From: Thermosediminibacter litoriperuensis
Lineage (GTDB): Bacteria > Bacillota > Thermosediminibacteria > Thermosediminibacterales > Thermosediminibacteraceae
Length of the DNA: 64,000 bases
NCBI RefSeq assembly: GCF_008124715.1
Contig: NZ_VNHO01000007.1
Span: 1-64,000 of the forward strand
Direction of reading: 5' to 3'
Shown here: positions 16,108-25,161 of the stretch, piece after piece
Position numbering within the stretch: position 1 is the first letter of the stretch
Layout of the letters: each line of letters opens with the position of its first letter
Notes under the pieces: generated by a model
Told to the model about the DNA's origin: nothing
Seen by the model: only the letters and a program-made list of their open reading frames with translations
Databases searched by the model: none
Translations under genes and position numbers: made by a program

Positions 16108-16407
16108 TTACAACCCCCTCCCGTAAAGCTTTTTCTTTTTCTGAGGGAAAAGGCCTACAATTTTTATTCCGTTCCTGGCAAAATCCACAATGCTGCCTAT
16201 TACAAATCCCATGCCCGCCCCCAGAAGAATGCTGTAAACGAAGGAATCACCCCCGTTCAAAGCCAGTTCCAGATTTAGTCCCAGAGCAGCCGGAATACCT
16301 ATAATTCCCCGGACAGACCCCAAATAGTCGGTATAATAAGGAATCCAGGCTAAGAGGCTCCAGATAATTCCTATTACAACCCCTTTTCTCTGCCTCTTTG
16401 ATATCAT
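16108..16407 (-). CDS. Hypothetical membrane protein
   Basis: I do not recognise a family. The 99-residue product begins MISKRQRKG and has two or three hydrophobic segments (VVIGIIWSLLAWIPYYTDYLG and a Gly-rich FVYSILLGAGMGFVIGSIV) and a basic C-terminus. The start is uncertain: ATG 16407 has GGGAGAG at spacing 6, and ATG 16413 is two codons earlier. The 2-base gap to the GDT1-like gene suggests they are co-expressed. Confidence 0.65.
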   Translation of the reverse strand: MISKRQRKGVVIGIIWSLLAWIPYYTDYLGSVRGIIGIPAALGLNLELALNGGDSFVYSILLGAGMGFVIGSIVDFARNGIKIVGLFPQKKKKLYGRGL

Positions 16408-16541
16408 TTGCATCTCTCCCGCCAAATATTTTTTTAATAAATTTTATTCCTAAAAGACCTTGCATATTCGGCGAAAATATCATAAGCAACGGGATGCGGG
16501 AATAAAGATAAGATGAGATTGAATTTAGGTGGTGGTGCCAT

Positions 16542-17309
16542 GTGAAGAGCTTAGATAAAAAATATTTTACAAGGCTTGTATGTTTGCTTACCGTCGTTGC
16601 GGTTATTCTGGCGTCTCAGGCGGCGGTATTTAAGAGGGCGATCAATGTTTTTGCCGGGCGGGATAGATTGGTGCCCATCTACAGGGTTCAAACCGATGAG
16701 AAGCGGATTGCCATATCCTTTGACGCTGCGTGGGGATCAGACAAGACTCCGAAATTACTGGAAATTTTAAAAAAATACGATATAAAGACGACTTTTTTTC
16801 TCGTCAAGATGTGGATGGACAAATACCCTGATATGACGAAACTGATAGCCCAGGAAGGCCATGAAATAGGTAATCATTCGGCCACCCACCCGCGAATGGG
16901 GAGCCTCTCCAGACAGGAGATAATCGAGGAGATTAAAACTACTCATGAAAAGATAAAAGAGCTTACCGGCCAGGAATGCAGGGTGTTTCGACCGCCCTTC
17001 GGAGATTACAGCAACACCCTGATTACAACCGCTAACGAACTGGGGTATTATGTTATTCAGTGGGATGTCGATTCCCTCGACTGGAAAGATCTGAGTGCAG
17101 GGGCCATTTACAGCAGGGTGGTCAACCAGGTAAAACCGGGGTCTATTATCTTATTCCATAACAATGGAAAGAATACCGCCGAAGCGCTGGAACCGATATT
17201 GAAGGAATTGAAAGGCAGAGGGTATGAAATAGTTCCCGTGTCCCAGCTCCTTATAAAAGGGGATTATTACGTGGACAGAAATACGGGAGAAATGCGGAAA
17301 AAGCAGTAA
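16542..17309 (+). CDS. Polysaccharide deacetylase, PdaB-like
   Basis: This 255-residue protein has an N-terminal membrane anchor (about 12-32) and a NodB-type deacetylase domain. The metal-site motifs are SFDAAWGSD, in which the usual T-F-D-D-G is altered as in PdaB sporulation proteins, and HSATHPRM, plus RPPFGDY. PdaB-type enzymes act on peptidoglycan or are needed late in spore formation. GTG 16542 follows AGGTGGTG. It stands alone, ending 99 bases before the response regulator. Confidence 0.85.
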   Translation: MKSLDKKYFTRLVCLLTVVAVILASQAAVFKRAINVFAGRDRLVPIYRVQTDEKRIAISFDAAWGSDKTPKLLEILKKYDIKTTFFLVKMWMDKYPDMTKLIAQEGHEIGNHSATHPRMGSLSRQEIIEEIKTTHEKIKELTGQECRVFRPPFGDYSNTLITTANELGYYVIQWDVDSLDWKDLSAGAIYSRVVNQVKPGSIILFHNNGKNTAEALEPILKELKGRGYEIVPVSQLLIKGDYYVDRNTGEMRKKQ

Positions 17310-17318
17310 AAAGAGCTG

Positions 17319-17347
17319 TTGACGCAAAAATCGTAAAAATTTATAAT
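17319..17347 (+). promoter_or_regulatory. Sigma-A promoter of the two-component operon
   Basis: TTGACG and TATAAT are separated by 17 bases, immediately after the deacetylase gene. Transcription would start near 17354. Confidence 0.85.
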
Positions 17348-17362
17348 AATGGTATGGATTGA

Positions 17363-17387
17363 GGGTCAAGTTTGCTTGGCCCTTTTT
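17363..17387 (+). terminator. Leader hairpin with T-tract (possible attenuator)
   Basis: GGGTCAAG pairs with CTTGGCCC (one G-U pair) around a TTTG loop, followed directly by TTTTT. It sits between the -10 box and the response-regulator start codon, so transcripts could end within about 35 bases unless antitermination occurs. Confidence 0.55.
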
Positions 17388-17407
17388 GCAGATAAGGAGG
17401 ACGCGCA

Positions 17408-18091
17408 TTGTCGAAAATAAAGATTCTCATAGTTGACGACGAAAAGAAAATTGTGGAGCTGGTAAGGCTCTATCTGGAAAAAGAAGGGTTTAAAGTAGAC
17501 GAAGCCCATGATGGCCGGCAGGCCCTTGACATGATAACAAAGGGAGAATACAACCTGATTATTCTGGATCTTATGCTGCCCGTCATTGACGGGTGGACTG
17601 TATGCAAGGAAATCAGGAAAAAATCCGATATACCTATTATAATGCTGACGGCCAGAGGAGAAGAATTTGATAAAGTCCTGGGATTTGAGCTGGGTGCCGA
17701 CGATTACGTCGTGAAACCCTTCAGCCCGAGGGAGCTAGTGGCCAGGGTAAGGGCTCTGATGAGGCGCTTCGGCCCCAAAGACCCGGAGCAGACGCTGGAA
17801 TTTCCGGGGCTTGTTATAGGACCTGAGTCCCGGACGGTGAGAGTGGACGGCAAAGAGGTGGCTCTCACCCCGAAAGAATTTGATCTTTTATACTTTCTCG
17901 CGAAAAACAAGGAGAAGGTATTCACAAGGGAAAAGCTGCTGGAAGAGGTATGGGGATACGACTTTTTTGGAAGCTTGAGGACTGTGGACACGCACATTAA
18001 GCAGATCAGGGAAAAACTGGGGAGGAGCAGGGCTGCCTCGTATATCACTACGGTCTGGGGAGTAGGGTATAAATTCGAGGTGGTAAAGTGA
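17408..18091 (+). CDS. OmpR/PhoB-family response regulator
   Basis: The 227-residue protein has a receiver domain (1-120) with acidic D10-D11 and phospho-acceptor D54 (LIILDLMLP), the K in VVKPF, and an OmpR-type winged helix (130-225, ending TTVWGVGYKFE). It starts at TTG 17408 with AAGGAGG 7 bases upstream. It overlaps the kinase gene by 4 bases. The phosphatase/acetate or envelope stimulus is unknown; PhoP/PhoR-, ResD/ResE- and Wal-type systems have the same layout. Confidence 0.92.
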   Translation: MSKIKILIVDDEKKIVELVRLYLEKEGFKVDEAHDGRQALDMITKGEYNLIILDLMLPVIDGWTVCKEIRKKSDIPIIMLTARGEEFDKVLGFELGADDYVVKPFSPRELVARVRALMRRFGPKDPEQTLEFPGLVIGPESRTVRVDGKEVALTPKEFDLLYFLAKNKEKVFTREKLLEEVWGYDFFGSLRTVDTHIKQIREKLGRSRAASYITTVWGVGYKFEVVK

Positions 18092-19821
18092 ATTATCGAA
18101 ATAGTATAACGGGGAAACTGTGGTTTTATATGACGCTTTTGTCCATTATAACCCTTGTTTCCTCCGGGCTCATCCTATCCAGCTTTTTTGAAGATTTTTA
18201 CATCGAACTAAAACAGAATGAGATGATAAACGAGGGCCAGCAGCTTGTGGCCCTTATTATTCGCGGCATTGAGCCGGCGGAGCTCATAGATATAAGCAAG
18301 TTCATAAACGCCCACGCGGTTGTGGTAGACCGTAGAGGACTCGTTATGGCGTGCTCCAAAATGTTCGATTACGGCTACAGGGTGCCGATGGACGGCGGAA
18401 GGTTGTCGAACGTGCTGAAAGGCGAGGTTGTGGTTCATAAAGGCTATTTGCCCCAGTTAGGCACTTCAATGCTCATGGTTGCCCTTCCGATTACCCGCGA
18501 TGGAAGCGTTGTCGGAGGACTTATTCTCTTCTCCCCGATGGCATCCATCCAGGAGTCCATATGGCAGATAAGGCGGGGAATACTTTTTGTGGCCGCGGGA
18601 GCTGTGATGATATCCACCGCTTTGAGTTTCGGGCTCTCGGAAAATATCACCAGACCTCTGGTAAAAATGAAAAAAGTTGCGGAAGGTATGGCGAGAGGGG
18701 AATTCGGAGACAAAGTGGAACCTGAAACCGATGACGAAATCGGGACTCTCGCCAGGACCCTGAACTTTCTTTCTGATGCTTTAAAGAAAAATATAACCGC
18801 GCTTTCGCAGGAGAAAAATCAGCTGAGGAACGTTCTCCTGAGCATGACCGACGGAGTCATAACCTTTGATTCTTCGGGTCGGGTGCTCATGGCCAATCCG
18901 CAGGCGGAGGAATTGCTGGGGAATGGGCCTCAAGGCAGCGTTAATTTGGAGCTGACGGCGGCGCGGGTGCTCGGGGAACTGGTCCTTAGGGTGAAACAGA
19001 ATAAAAAATCTTTGCAGGAGGAAGTAAGGGTTGAGGGAAGAATTTTGAACGTAAGGTTTGCACCGCTTCTAAACGATGGATCAGAAGTATGGGGTGTTGT
19101 TGCGGTGCTGCAGGATGTGACGCGGGAAAAAAAGTTGGAGTCCCTAAGAAGGGAATTCGTGGCCAATGTGTCCCACGAACTGAGGACCCCGCTGACTTAT
19201 CTTCAGGGGTACACCGAAGCCCTTATCGACGGTATGGTGGAACAGCCGGAAGAAGAGAAAAAATACCTGAACATTATATTGGAAGAAACATTGAGACTTC
19301 GCCGCCTGGTGAATGAACTCCTGGACCTTTCCCTTATGGAAACCGGGCATTTGACCCTTAAAAAGGACAGCATTTCTCTAAACCAACTGATTGAGAGAGT
19401 GATAAAAAAAGTTAACCCCGTTGCCGAAAAAAAGCGAGTCTCCCTTGTTGCCGAATTAAAAGAACTGCCTTTAGTCTACGCCGACGAGGATAGGATAGAG
19501 CAGGTTTTAATAAATCTCATAGACAATGCTTTGAGGTACACGGAAGACGGCGGAGAGATAATAATCGAAGCTTCGGCAGGTACCGGAAGCGTGACGGTAT
19601 GCGTAAAAGACCGGGGGCCTGGCATACCCGAAGACGAACTGCCGTTTATATGGGAGCGCTTCTATAAAGTGGACAAGGCCAGAACCAGGGATAACGGCGG
19701 TACCGGTATCGGTCTTGCCATAGTAAAGAGCATCATTGAGGCCCACGGCGGGAAGGTTTGGGCAAAAAATTTGGGAGACAGGGGGGCCGTATTCTGCTTT
19801 AACATACCATACGGGCAATAG
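18088..19821 (+). CDS. Membrane sensor histidine kinase (HAMP-PAS-HisKA-HATPase)
   Basis: The 577-residue kinase has a transmembrane segment at about 10-33, an extracytoplasmic sensor of about 130 residues, a second transmembrane segment near 165-188, HAMP, a PAS domain (about 245-340), a dimerisation domain with phospho-acceptor H363 in SHELRTPL, and an ATPase domain with NLIDNALRYT, DRGPGIP and GGTGIGLAI. The GTG start overlaps the regulator's stop, so the pair is translationally coupled. The stimulus is not deducible. Confidence 0.92.
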   Translation: MNYRNSITGKLWFYMTLLSIITLVSSGLILSSFFEDFYIELKQNEMINEGQQLVALIIRGIEPAELIDISKFINAHAVVVDRRGLVMACSKMFDYGYRVPMDGGRLSNVLKGEVVVHKGYLPQLGTSMLMVALPITRDGSVVGGLILFSPMASIQESIWQIRRGILFVAAGAVMISTALSFGLSENITRPLVKMKKVAEGMARGEFGDKVEPETDDEIGTLARTLNFLSDALKKNITALSQEKNQLRNVLLSMTDGVITFDSSGRVLMANPQAEELLGNGPQGSVNLELTAARVLGELVLRVKQNKKSLQEEVRVEGRILNVRFAPLLNDGSEVWGVVAVLQDVTREKKLESLRREFVANVSHELRTPLTYLQGYTEALIDGMVEQPEEEKKYLNIILEETLRLRRLVNELLDLSLMETGHLTLKKDSISLNQLIERVIKKVNPVAEKKRVSLVAELKELPLVYADEDRIEQVLINLIDNALRYTEDGGEIIIEASAGTGSVTVCVKDRGPGIPEDELPFIWERFYKVDKARTRDNGGTGIGLAIVKSIIEAHGGKVWAKNLGDRGAVFCFNIPYGQ

Positions 19822-19833
19822 ATATTTGACGTC

Positions 19834-19868
19834 AAAAGCCCTTCCGGAATGACCGGAAGGGCTTTTGG
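19834..19868. terminator. Strong bidirectional terminator between kinase and ald
   Basis: A 14-bp perfect stem (AAAAGCCCTTCCGG and its complement) with loop AATGA lies between convergent genes and ends in TTTT on either strand. Confidence 0.9.
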
Positions 19869-20993
19869 TTACATTTCAGGGAGAACTTCTTCCAGCGGAT
19901 GATAGGGCAGGTTGTGGGCTTCGGCCACAGCCTTGTAAGTGATCTTCCCGTTTACCACGTTTACGCCAAGGGCTAGGGCCTTGTTTTCCATAACCGCCTT
20001 TTTCCAGCCCTTGTTGGCGAGCTCAATGGTATAGGGTAGCGTTGCGTTGGTGAGGGCGAAGGTGGAAGTGCGCGGTACCGCACCGGGCATGTTTGAAACG
20101 GCATAGTGGATTACACCGTGCTTCACGAATACGGGATCGGCGTGGGTTGTGGGGTGATCGATGGTTTCAACGCAACCGCCCTGGTCTATGGCTACGTCAA
20201 CTATGACACTGCCGGGTTCCATGGCTTTGACCATATCCTCGGTGACCAGACGGGGCGTCTTGGCACCGGGGATTAATACTGCGCCTATGACAAGGTCCGC
20301 CTTGCTAACGGCCTTCATCATGTTGAAGCGGTTGGAGTAGAGGGTCTCGATCCGGCCTTGGTAAATGTCGTCCAGGTAGCGCAGCCTGTTTACGTTTACG
20401 TCAAGGATGGTAACCCTTGCCCCCATGCCAACGGCTCTTTTAAGGGCGTTCATGCCGACGGTTCCGGCACCCACGATAACGATTGAGGCTGGAGGAACGC
20501 CGGGTACGCCGGAGAGGAGAACGCCTTTTCCGCCTCGAAATTTCTCAAGGAAAGCGGCGCCTTCCTGAATTGCGAGCCTTCCCGCAACTTCACTCATCGG
20601 TGTGAGCAGGGGCAGGCTGCCGTCTTCCTTCTGTACGGTTTCATAGGCTATTGCGACGACCTTGCTGTTTATGAGGGCTTTTGTAAGTTCGGGTTCGGGA
20701 GCCAGGTGGAGGTATGTAAAGATCACCTGTCCCTCTCTAAAGTACTTGTATTCACTGGGCAGGGGCTCCTTTACTTTCACTATCATTTCGCTGTTTTCCC
20801 AGACGCTTTCCGCCGAAGGCATTATTTCGGCCCCGGCGAGCTTGTAATCCTCGTCGTGGATTCCGCTGCCCTCTCCGGCACCTTTCTCGATTAACACCCG
20901 GTGGCCGGCCGCTACGAGGGCGTCGACGCCCGCAGGCGTCATGGCAACCCGGTTTTCCTGAGGCTTTATCTCCTTTGGCACGCCAATGATCAT
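19869..20993 (-). CDS. ald: Alanine dehydrogenase
   Basis: The 374-residue enzyme interconverts L-alanine and pyruvate plus ammonia with NAD. It begins with the canonical [14 protein letters not shown] and contains the Rossmann [18 protein letters not shown] and the [13 protein letters not shown] segment. GGGAGGG precedes ATG 20993. It is expressed from a sigma-54-type promoter 54-70 bases upstream next to an operator, and lies beside its likely activator. With the symporter at 22970 it forms an alanine-utilisation module. Confidence 0.96.
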   Translation of the reverse strand: MIIGVPKEIKPQENRVAMTPAGVDALVAAGHRVLIEKGAGEGSGIHDEDYKLAGAEIMPSAESVWENSEMIVKVKEPLPSEYKYFREGQVIFTYLHLAPEPELTKALINSKVVAIAYETVQKEDGSLPLLTPMSEVAGRLAIQEGAAFLEKFRGGKGVLLSGVPGVPPASIVIVGAGTVGMNALKRAVGMGARVTILDVNVNRLRYLDDIYQGRIETLYSNRFNMMKAVSKADLVIGAVLIPGAKTPRLVTEDMVKAMEPGSVIVDVAIDQGGCVETIDHPTTHADPVFVKHGVIHYAVSNMPGAVPRTSTFALTNATLPYTIELANKGWKKAVMENKALALGVNVVNGKITYKAVAEAHNLPYHPLEEVLPEM

Positions 20994-21046
20994 TTTTGAC
21001 CCTCCCTGTCTTTTTTTGAATGTAGAATTATATCAATTAGAATACA

Positions 21047-21063
21047 ATGCAAGATTCATACCA
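21047..21063 (-). promoter_or_regulatory. Sigma-54 (-24/-12) promoter of ald
   Basis: The minus strand reads TGGTATGAATCTTGCAT. GG and GC are separated by exactly 10 bases, matching the -24/-12 consensus. It faces ald. Confidence 0.75.
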
Positions 21064-21104
21064 TATCTTTCCGGGAGAACGGGCGGACCTCAGCAATCAA
21101 AGGG

Positions 21105-21124
21105 GTGGAAACATAAAGTTCCAC
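21105..21124. promoter_or_regulatory. Operator palindrome upstream of ald
   Basis: GTGGAAACATAAAGTTCCAC is a near-perfect inverted repeat about 42 bases upstream of the -24 element. Its half-site GTGGAAAC recurs upstream of the symporter gene, and CTATGGAAT follows or lies inside both sites. It is the probable binding site of the TyrR-like activator. Confidence 0.6.
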
Positions 21125-21131
21125 TATGGAA

Positions 21132-22679
21132 TTAGTCAGGGGTCAGACCATATTTTTTTATTTTTTTGATTACGGTAGTATGGGACACCCCCAGAATCTT
21201 TGCCGCTTTTCTCGCACTGCCTCCCTGGGATAGAGCTCTCAGCAGAGCCTCTTTTTCCGTTTCCCGGACCATTTCTTCTAAATGAAAATATTTTTCCCCG
21301 GGTGAAACCAAGATCGAGGGCGTATTTATGATGATATCTTTGGCTTTTATAATGTGGCCTTTGCAAAGGTTCATGGCCCTCTCCATAACGTTTTCCAGTT
21401 CCCTGATATTGCCCGGCCAGTGGTAGTTGAGAAGAAGTTCAAGGGCATCAGGAGAAATGCCCTGCACCGATTTGTTGAACTTCTGGTTGAATTTTTTTAT
21501 AAAGTAATCTACAAGAACGGGTATATCTTCCTTATGCTCTCTCAAAGGAGGCAGGTAAATGGGTATGACATTAAGGCGGTAAAAAAGGTCCGCTCTAAAA
21601 TCACCCCTGACTATCATCTCTTCGAGAGAACGATTGGTGGCCGCTATTATCCTAACGTCTACTCTAATCTCCTCCATTTCGCCGAGCCGGCGGACGCTTC
21701 CTTCCTGTAATACCCGCAGTAGCTTTGCCTGGATATGGGGTGGGAGTTCCGCTATTTCGTCGAGGAATATGGTGCCGTGATGGGCAAATTCAAAAAGGCC
21801 GGGTCGTCCTCCGCGCCTGGCTCCAGTAAATGTGCCGTCAGCGTAGCCGAACAGTTCACTTTCCAGCAGCGTATCAGGGATTGCGGCGCAGTTCACGGCG
21901 ACAAAGGGGTAGTCCCTCCGGGGGCTCTCCATGTGAATCGCCCTCGCAAAAAGTTCCTTACCGGTGCCGCTTTCCCCCCTCAAAAGCACCGTGGAGTCTC
22001 CGGCTGCTACAGTCTTCGCCAGGTCAACTATTTCTTTTATTTTTTTACTTTGATATATAATGTCCTCAAAGGTAACCATGACGGGCCTCGTCAGGGAATG
22101 GGCGAGCCGCCTGATTTCCGACATCTTCATTATAGTTATTACGGCTCCTGCCGTCTTTCCCCTGTCGTCGAAAATCGGTTTTGAGTTGATCATAAAGCGA
22201 GAAGGCCCCTTGGACGTCCTGATGATGACTTCTTTCTGCTCGACGGGTTTGCCTTTTTCCATTAGTTCTAAAATATCCTCCGGCAAATCCAGTACATTGT
22301 AAAGAATCGCTCCTACCGGAGGTTTATCGAACCCGAGGATCTGCATAGCACGGACATTGCACGTGGAGATGATAAAGCTCCTGTTTATAGAAAGTATGCC
22401 TTCGCGGACGGAATTTATCACCGTTCTCAGCTGTTGCTCGGCAAGTTCATGGGGCATCCATTCCACGGGAGTTAACTCGTAGACATCTGGGATGCGCGAA
22501 ATATCCCGGAGTATCGAATGGAGCTTATCATCAGGCATGGGTTCTACCTGAAGATAAATTTCGCCCCGTTTTACCGCCAGAGAAGATATGTTCGCCCCTT
22601 CTTTTGCCACGATTTCCGAAATATCCCTCACCATCCCCACCCGGTCGTTGAATCGTATCCTGTATCTTAATTTTTTCAC
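21132..22679 (-). CDS. TyrR-like sigma-54-dependent activator (ACT-PAS-AAA-HTH)
   Basis: This 515-residue regulator has an N-terminal ACT domain (1-75, likely amino-acid binding), a PAS domain (80-190), a sigma-54-interacting AAA domain with Walker A GESGTGKE and the sigma-54 loop GTFTGA (so it is a true activator, unlike E. coli TyrR), and a C-terminal helix-turn-helix (GGSARKAAKILGVSHTTVIKKI). It lies between ald and the alanine symporter, both of which carry -24/-12 promoters and a shared palindrome. Alanine or another amino acid is the likely effector, by inference. Confidence 0.92.
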   Translation of the reverse strand: MKKLRYRIRFNDRVGMVRDISEIVAKEGANISSLAVKRGEIYLQVEPMPDDKLHSILRDISRIPDVYELTPVEWMPHELAEQQLRTVINSVREGILSINRSFIISTCNVRAMQILGFDKPPVGAILYNVLDLPEDILELMEKGKPVEQKEVIIRTSKGPSRFMINSKPIFDDRGKTAGAVITIMKMSEIRRLAHSLTRPVMVTFEDIIYQSKKIKEIVDLAKTVAAGDSTVLLRGESGTGKELFARAIHMESPRRDYPFVAVNCAAIPDTLLESELFGYADGTFTGARRGGRPGLFEFAHHGTIFLDEIAELPPHIQAKLLRVLQEGSVRRLGEMEEIRVDVRIIAATNRSLEEMIVRGDFRADLFYRLNVIPIYLPPLREHKEDIPVLVDYFIKKFNQKFNKSVQGISPDALELLLNYHWPGNIRELENVMERAMNLCKGHIIKAKDIIINTPSILVSPGEKYFHLEEMVRETEKEALLRALSQGGSARKAAKILGVSHTTVIKKIKKYGLTPD

Positions 22680-22752
22680 AGCAAACCCTCCGGAGTAAGC
22701 ATTTTATCATGTATTAATATTCTCTATTAAATTAAAAAAACCCTTTTAAAAA

Positions 22753-22779
22753 TGGAAACTATGGAATAAAAAGTTTCCA
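22753..22779. promoter_or_regulatory. Operator palindrome upstream of the symporter
   Basis: TGGAAACT and AGTTTCCA face each other across 11 bases, 55 bases upstream of the -24 element. The half-sites match those of the ald operator. Confidence 0.6.
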
Positions 22780-22831
22780 CTACTGTATAACGATTATATT
22801 AAATAGTTTATAATTTAGCCCTTTGCAGTAT

Positions 22832-22849
22832 TTGGCAAGTAAATTGCTT
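22832..22849 (+). promoter_or_regulatory. Sigma-54 (-24/-12) promoter of the symporter
   Basis: TTGGCAAGTAAATTGCTT matches the -24/-12 consensus, with GG at 22834-22835 and GC at 22846-22847, exactly 10 bases between. The 290-base intergenic stretch otherwise holds the operator and an A+T-rich leader. Confidence 0.85.
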
Positions 22850-22969
22850 TTGTTATATAATAGTGATAGAAAAATCGAAAAATATAAATACATTTCGAAA
22901 GGGGGGATATGGGGTTAAATTTTGACTATAATAAGAAATTTATAAAAATGACTGTTTAGGAGGAGTCAT

Positions 22970-24358
22970 ATGTCAGAAAAATTACCACAAATTATGGACA
23001 AATTATTAGAAATCAATGGTATCGTCAATGGTATAGTATGGGGTCCACCTATGCTTATTCTGATCGTTGGAACGGGCCTTATCCTTACCATAGGCCTGGG
23101 ATTCATACAGCTTAGAAAATTCTCTTATGTAATGAAAAATACGTTGTTTAAAATGTTTGAAAAACAGCAGAGGGGAGAAGGAGAAGTAACCCCCTTTCAG
23201 GCTCTGGCAACGGCTCTAGCGGCGACGGTTGGAACCGGCAATATAGCGGGTGTTGCTACGGCCATTGCAACTGGCGGACCGGGAGCTGTTTTCTGGATGC
23301 TCGTCTCCGCTTTTGTGGGCATGGCAACCAAATTCGGTGAAGTCGTGCTGGCGGTTCATTTCAGGGAGAGAAAACCTGACGGAAGTTTTGCCGGTGGGCC
23401 TATGTATTATCTGGAGAAGGGGCTTAAAATCAAGGTGCTAGCGGTGCTTTTTGCACTGTTCGGTGCAATAGCTGCCTTCGGTATAGGCAATATGGTTCAG
23501 GCCAATTCGGTAGCTGCTTCCCTTGATGCGACTTTCGGGATCCCGAAGTTATATACCGGTATAGCTCTTGCAATAATGACCGCCCTTGTAATCCTCGGAG
23601 GTTTAAAGAGGCTGGCTATAGTTACTGAAAAACTGGTGCCCTTTATGGCCGCATTTTATATAGTTGGATCTGTCATAATACTTCTATTGAATATATCGCG
23701 ACTGCCTTCCGCCATCGCAATGATTATAAGTCAAGCCTTCACAGGATCGGCTGCCATCGGCGGATTCGCCGGATCTACAGTTATGATGGCGATGAAATAC
23801 GGTGTGGCCAGAGGTGTTTTTTCCAACGAAGCCGGTTTGGGCAGCGCACCCATAGCCCATGCTGCGGCCACCACCGACCATCCGGTCCGCCAGGGTTTGT
23901 GGGGGATTTTCGAGGTTTTTATGGATACTATCGTTATATGCTCGCTAACCTCCCTTACAATACTCACCACCGGCGTATGGACCCAGGTGGATGCGGCTGG
24001 CGAGCAGCTTACCGGTGCTGCGTTGACCACCGCTGCGTTTAACCAGGGGCTACCGGGACCGGGCGGCATTATAGTAGCCATAGGTATACTGCTTTTCGCG
24101 TTCTCAACCCTGCTCAGCTGGTCCTATTACGGGGAAAAGTCTGCCGAGTACCTCTTCGGCGTAGGCGTAAAGATTATTTACAGAATCATATTTATACCTT
24201 TTGTGGTAATAGGTGCAGTCGGTGGACTCGAGACACTGTGGGACCTGGCGGATACTTTAAACGGCCTTATGGCAGTACCGAACCTCATCGGCCTTATAGG
24301 TTTGAGAGGAATAATCTTTAAATTAACCAGGGAGTTTTTCGAGAAAGAGGGCGCGTAA
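22970..24358 (+). CDS. Sodium:alanine symporter (AGCS family)
   Basis: The 462-residue transporter has about eleven membrane helices and AGCS signatures (TALAATVGTGNIAGVATAI, GGPMYYLEKGL, GVFSNEAGLGSAPIAHAA). The family imports alanine or glycine with Na+. AGGAGGAGT precedes ATG 22970. It is transcribed divergently from its probable sigma-54 activator and shares the operator motif with ald. Confidence 0.95.
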   Translation: MSEKLPQIMDKLLEINGIVNGIVWGPPMLILIVGTGLILTIGLGFIQLRKFSYVMKNTLFKMFEKQQRGEGEVTPFQALATALAATVGTGNIAGVATAIATGGPGAVFWMLVSAFVGMATKFGEVVLAVHFRERKPDGSFAGGPMYYLEKGLKIKVLAVLFALFGAIAAFGIGNMVQANSVAASLDATFGIPKLYTGIALAIMTALVILGGLKRLAIVTEKLVPFMAAFYIVGSVIILLLNISRLPSAIAMIISQAFTGSAAIGGFAGSTVMMAMKYGVARGVFSNEAGLGSAPIAHAAATTDHPVRQGLWGIFEVFMDTIVICSLTSLTILTTGVWTQVDAAGEQLTGAALTTAAFNQGLPGPGGIIVAIGILLFAFSTLLSWSYYGEKSAEYLFGVGVKIIYRIIFIPFVVIGAVGGLETLWDLADTLNGLMAVPNLIGLIGLRGIIFKLTREFFEKEGA

Positions 24359-24392
24359 CTCGATCTTAACGTAGCATGAAGGATATTATTTT

Positions 24393-24449
24393 CCCGCCCA
24401 GAGATCTCTCTCAATAAGAGAGGGGACCAGGGCGGGTATTGTTTTTTTT
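24393..24449 (+). terminator. Terminator after the symporter
   Basis: CCCGCCC (24393-24399) pairs with GGGCGGG (24430-24436), enclosing a second hairpin CTCTC/GAGAG, then TATTGTTTTTTTT. The double-hairpin form is large for a simple terminator, but no riboswitch class was recognised. Confidence 0.75.
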
Positions 24450-24467
24450 GAATTATTTGAGTATAAT
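24439..24467 (+). promoter_or_regulatory. Putative sigma-A promoter before mobB
   Basis: TTGTTT and TATAAT are 17 bases apart. The -35 overlaps the T-tract of the preceding terminator, so it may partly be chance. Confidence 0.45.
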
Positions 24468-24510
24468 GCTTCTATACATTATTTCATTATTTACATCGCG
24501 GGTGGTGCTG

Positions 24511-25131
24511 TTGAAAGTCACAGGATTTGTAGGTTTTTCCGACAGCGGCAAAACCACACTGATAACCTGGGTTGTGCGGGAATTAAAAAAGAGAGGAATA
24601 AAGGTTGGAGTTGTAAAACACACCCCTCATGGTTTTGATGTGGGGCAAAAGGATACAGGCAGATTTTTTGACGCCGGAGCCGATGCTGTGATCGCATCGT
24701 CGGGCAAAGAATTGCTGAAGATAGAGCGCTGCGATGGAGAGAAATCTCTTTTTGAGATTTTAGACGAACTCAAAGATATGGACGTAGTGCTGGTTGAAGG
24801 TTACAAGGGAGCTGGTATACCCCGGGTGGTCGTTTTTGGAAAGCGAATATCACGGGATGATATAGAATTGCTCAACCATAATAAAGTTCTGGCGCTGGTA
24901 ATAGAGGATACCAGCATGCTGGTTTTTATAAAAAAACATTTTTACGGAGGCGTTGTAGAGGAAGACGAAAGGGGGAATATAAGAATCCGGTTGAAAGGCT
25001 GCGGGGAAATACCCGTTATCGGTTTTTATGATGACAGATTGCTGGAGATCCTGATGCGGGGAGGTTCGGGAGATAAGTGGGATTTGAGCTGTGATCCGCG
25101 TGACAAAATGCCGAAAATAAGTTATAATTAG
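24511..25131 (+). CDS. mobB: Molybdopterin-guanine dinucleotide biosynthesis protein MobB
   Basis: The 206-residue GTPase shows the MobB P-loop GFSDSGKTT and VKHTPHGF, and DVVLVEGYKGAGIPRV. It assists MobA in attaching nucleotides to molybdopterin. TTG 24511 is chosen (GGTGGTG just upstream; relatives start at this point), but GTG 24502 or 24505 is possible, and the longer in-frame extension to 24439 is doubtful. No mobA or moa genes are in the window. It may serve molybdo- or tungsto-enzymes. Confidence 0.85.
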   Translation: MKVTGFVGFSDSGKTTLITWVVRELKKRGIKVGVVKHTPHGFDVGQKDTGRFFDAGADAVIASSGKELLKIERCDGEKSLFEILDELKDMDVVLVEGYKGAGIPRVVVFGKRISRDDIELLNHNKVLALVIEDTSMLVFIKKHFYGGVVEEDERGNIRIRLKGCGEIPVIGFYDDRLLEILMRGGSGDKWDLSCDPRDKMPKISYN

Positions 25132-25161
25132 CAAAAAGGAATTATTAACAGGTGAAAGCCG

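Noticed and set aside
24359-24449. A riboswitch between the alanine symporter and mobB
   Set aside because: The structure is a nested pair of hairpins with a T-tract and lacks any known aptamer consensus, so a terminator is the simpler reading.
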